DNA from: Porticoccaceae bacterium
GTDB lineage: Bacteria; Pseudomonadota; Gammaproteobacteria; Pseudomonadales; Porticoccaceae
Direction of reading: 5' to 3'
Length of the DNA: 5,899 nt
Assembly: GCA_003491845.1 (NCBI GenBank)
Contig: DNBN01000109.1
Span: forward strand, 1-5,899
A program made the translations under genes and the position numbers. Positions 5,821-5,899 of this stretch are shown piece after piece (positions within the stretch are counted from its first letter, which is position 1; each line of letters begins with the position of its first letter). Under the pieces are notes generated by a model. The model was not told where the DNA came from. It searched no databases and saw only the letters and a list, made by a program, of their open reading frames with translations.

Positions 5821-5899
5821 CCGTCTAAACTCAAGCGGTTTGAAAGGTCCACTCTTTCTAGACTCGAGCCTACCTCTGCCTCTTTGTCTGTTTTTGCGA
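5802..5899 (-). CDS. 3' end of upstream gene, possibly FliK (N-terminus outside window)
   Basis: Thirty-one complete codons of an open frame enter from the high-coordinate edge and stop at TAA (5804-5802), 36 bases before fliM. Of the other two frames on this strand, one has an early TAG in this stretch and the other stays open into fliM but reads as an Arg/Lys-rich, unlikely protein. The visible residues end in LSNRLSLDGLDVQV. They lack the hydrophobic VLFTxFVxQ-like end that I would expect of FliL, the protein often encoded before fliM. A short hydrophilic tail ending in GLDV plus two residues would suit the hook-length control protein FliK, which commonly precedes fliL or fliM. This is a weak, position-led suggestion. 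Confidence 0.5.
   Translation of the reverse strand, partial: AKTDKEAEVGSSLERVDLSNRLSLDGLDVQV

Noticed and set aside
1..5899. Virulence-type (non-flagellar) type III secretion cluster
   Set aside because: FliM, FliN with CheY-linked switch features, FliO and a FliP signal peptide identify a flagellar system.

Overview
The window is one strand of a flagellar operon. Every gene I can support lies on the minus strand, so transcription runs from high to low coordinates. The order is: 3' end of an upstream gene (possibly fliK), then fliM, fliN, fliO, fliP, fliQ, fliR and flhB, then a 223-codon gene for a degenerate AAA+ protein of the ExeA/GspA/DamX type, then the first 120 codons of a single-pass membrane protein that runs off the window. 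The fliMNOPQR-flhB order and the sequence of FliN, FliP and FliQ point to a proteobacterium, most likely a gammaproteobacterium of moderate to low GC. I cannot name a genus. The presence of FliM, FliN, FliO and a signal-peptide-bearing FliP shows this is a flagellar rather than a virulence type III system.

Layout: FliM and FliN (4420-5765) build the cytoplasmic C-ring that sets rotation direction. FliO (4036-4407) is the assembly factor for the FliP ring. FliP, FliQ and FliR (2233-4039) form the export gate in the inner membrane. FlhB (1082-2233) is the autocleaving substrate-specificity switch. The genes are packed tightly: fliO/fliP overlap as ATGA, fliQ/fliR and fliR/flhB overlap as TAATG, and other gaps are 8 to 36 bases. 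No terminator or internal promoter is convincing, and no non-coding stretch exceeds 40 bases.

The unusual part is the low-coordinate end. Instead of the frequently seen flhA, flhB is followed by a protein with the overall layout of an ExeA-type ATPase but without the Walker A and Walker B key residues. After its single TAA stop, the same reading frame continues through six sense codons into an ATG and a membrane-anchored ORF with no visible ribosome binding site. The two pieces together would give a cytoplasmic pseudo-ATPase, a membrane helix and a periplasmic part, the layout of GspA- or DamX-like proteins. Whether this is two genes, a broken gene, a sequence error or a recoded stop cannot be settled from the window alone.
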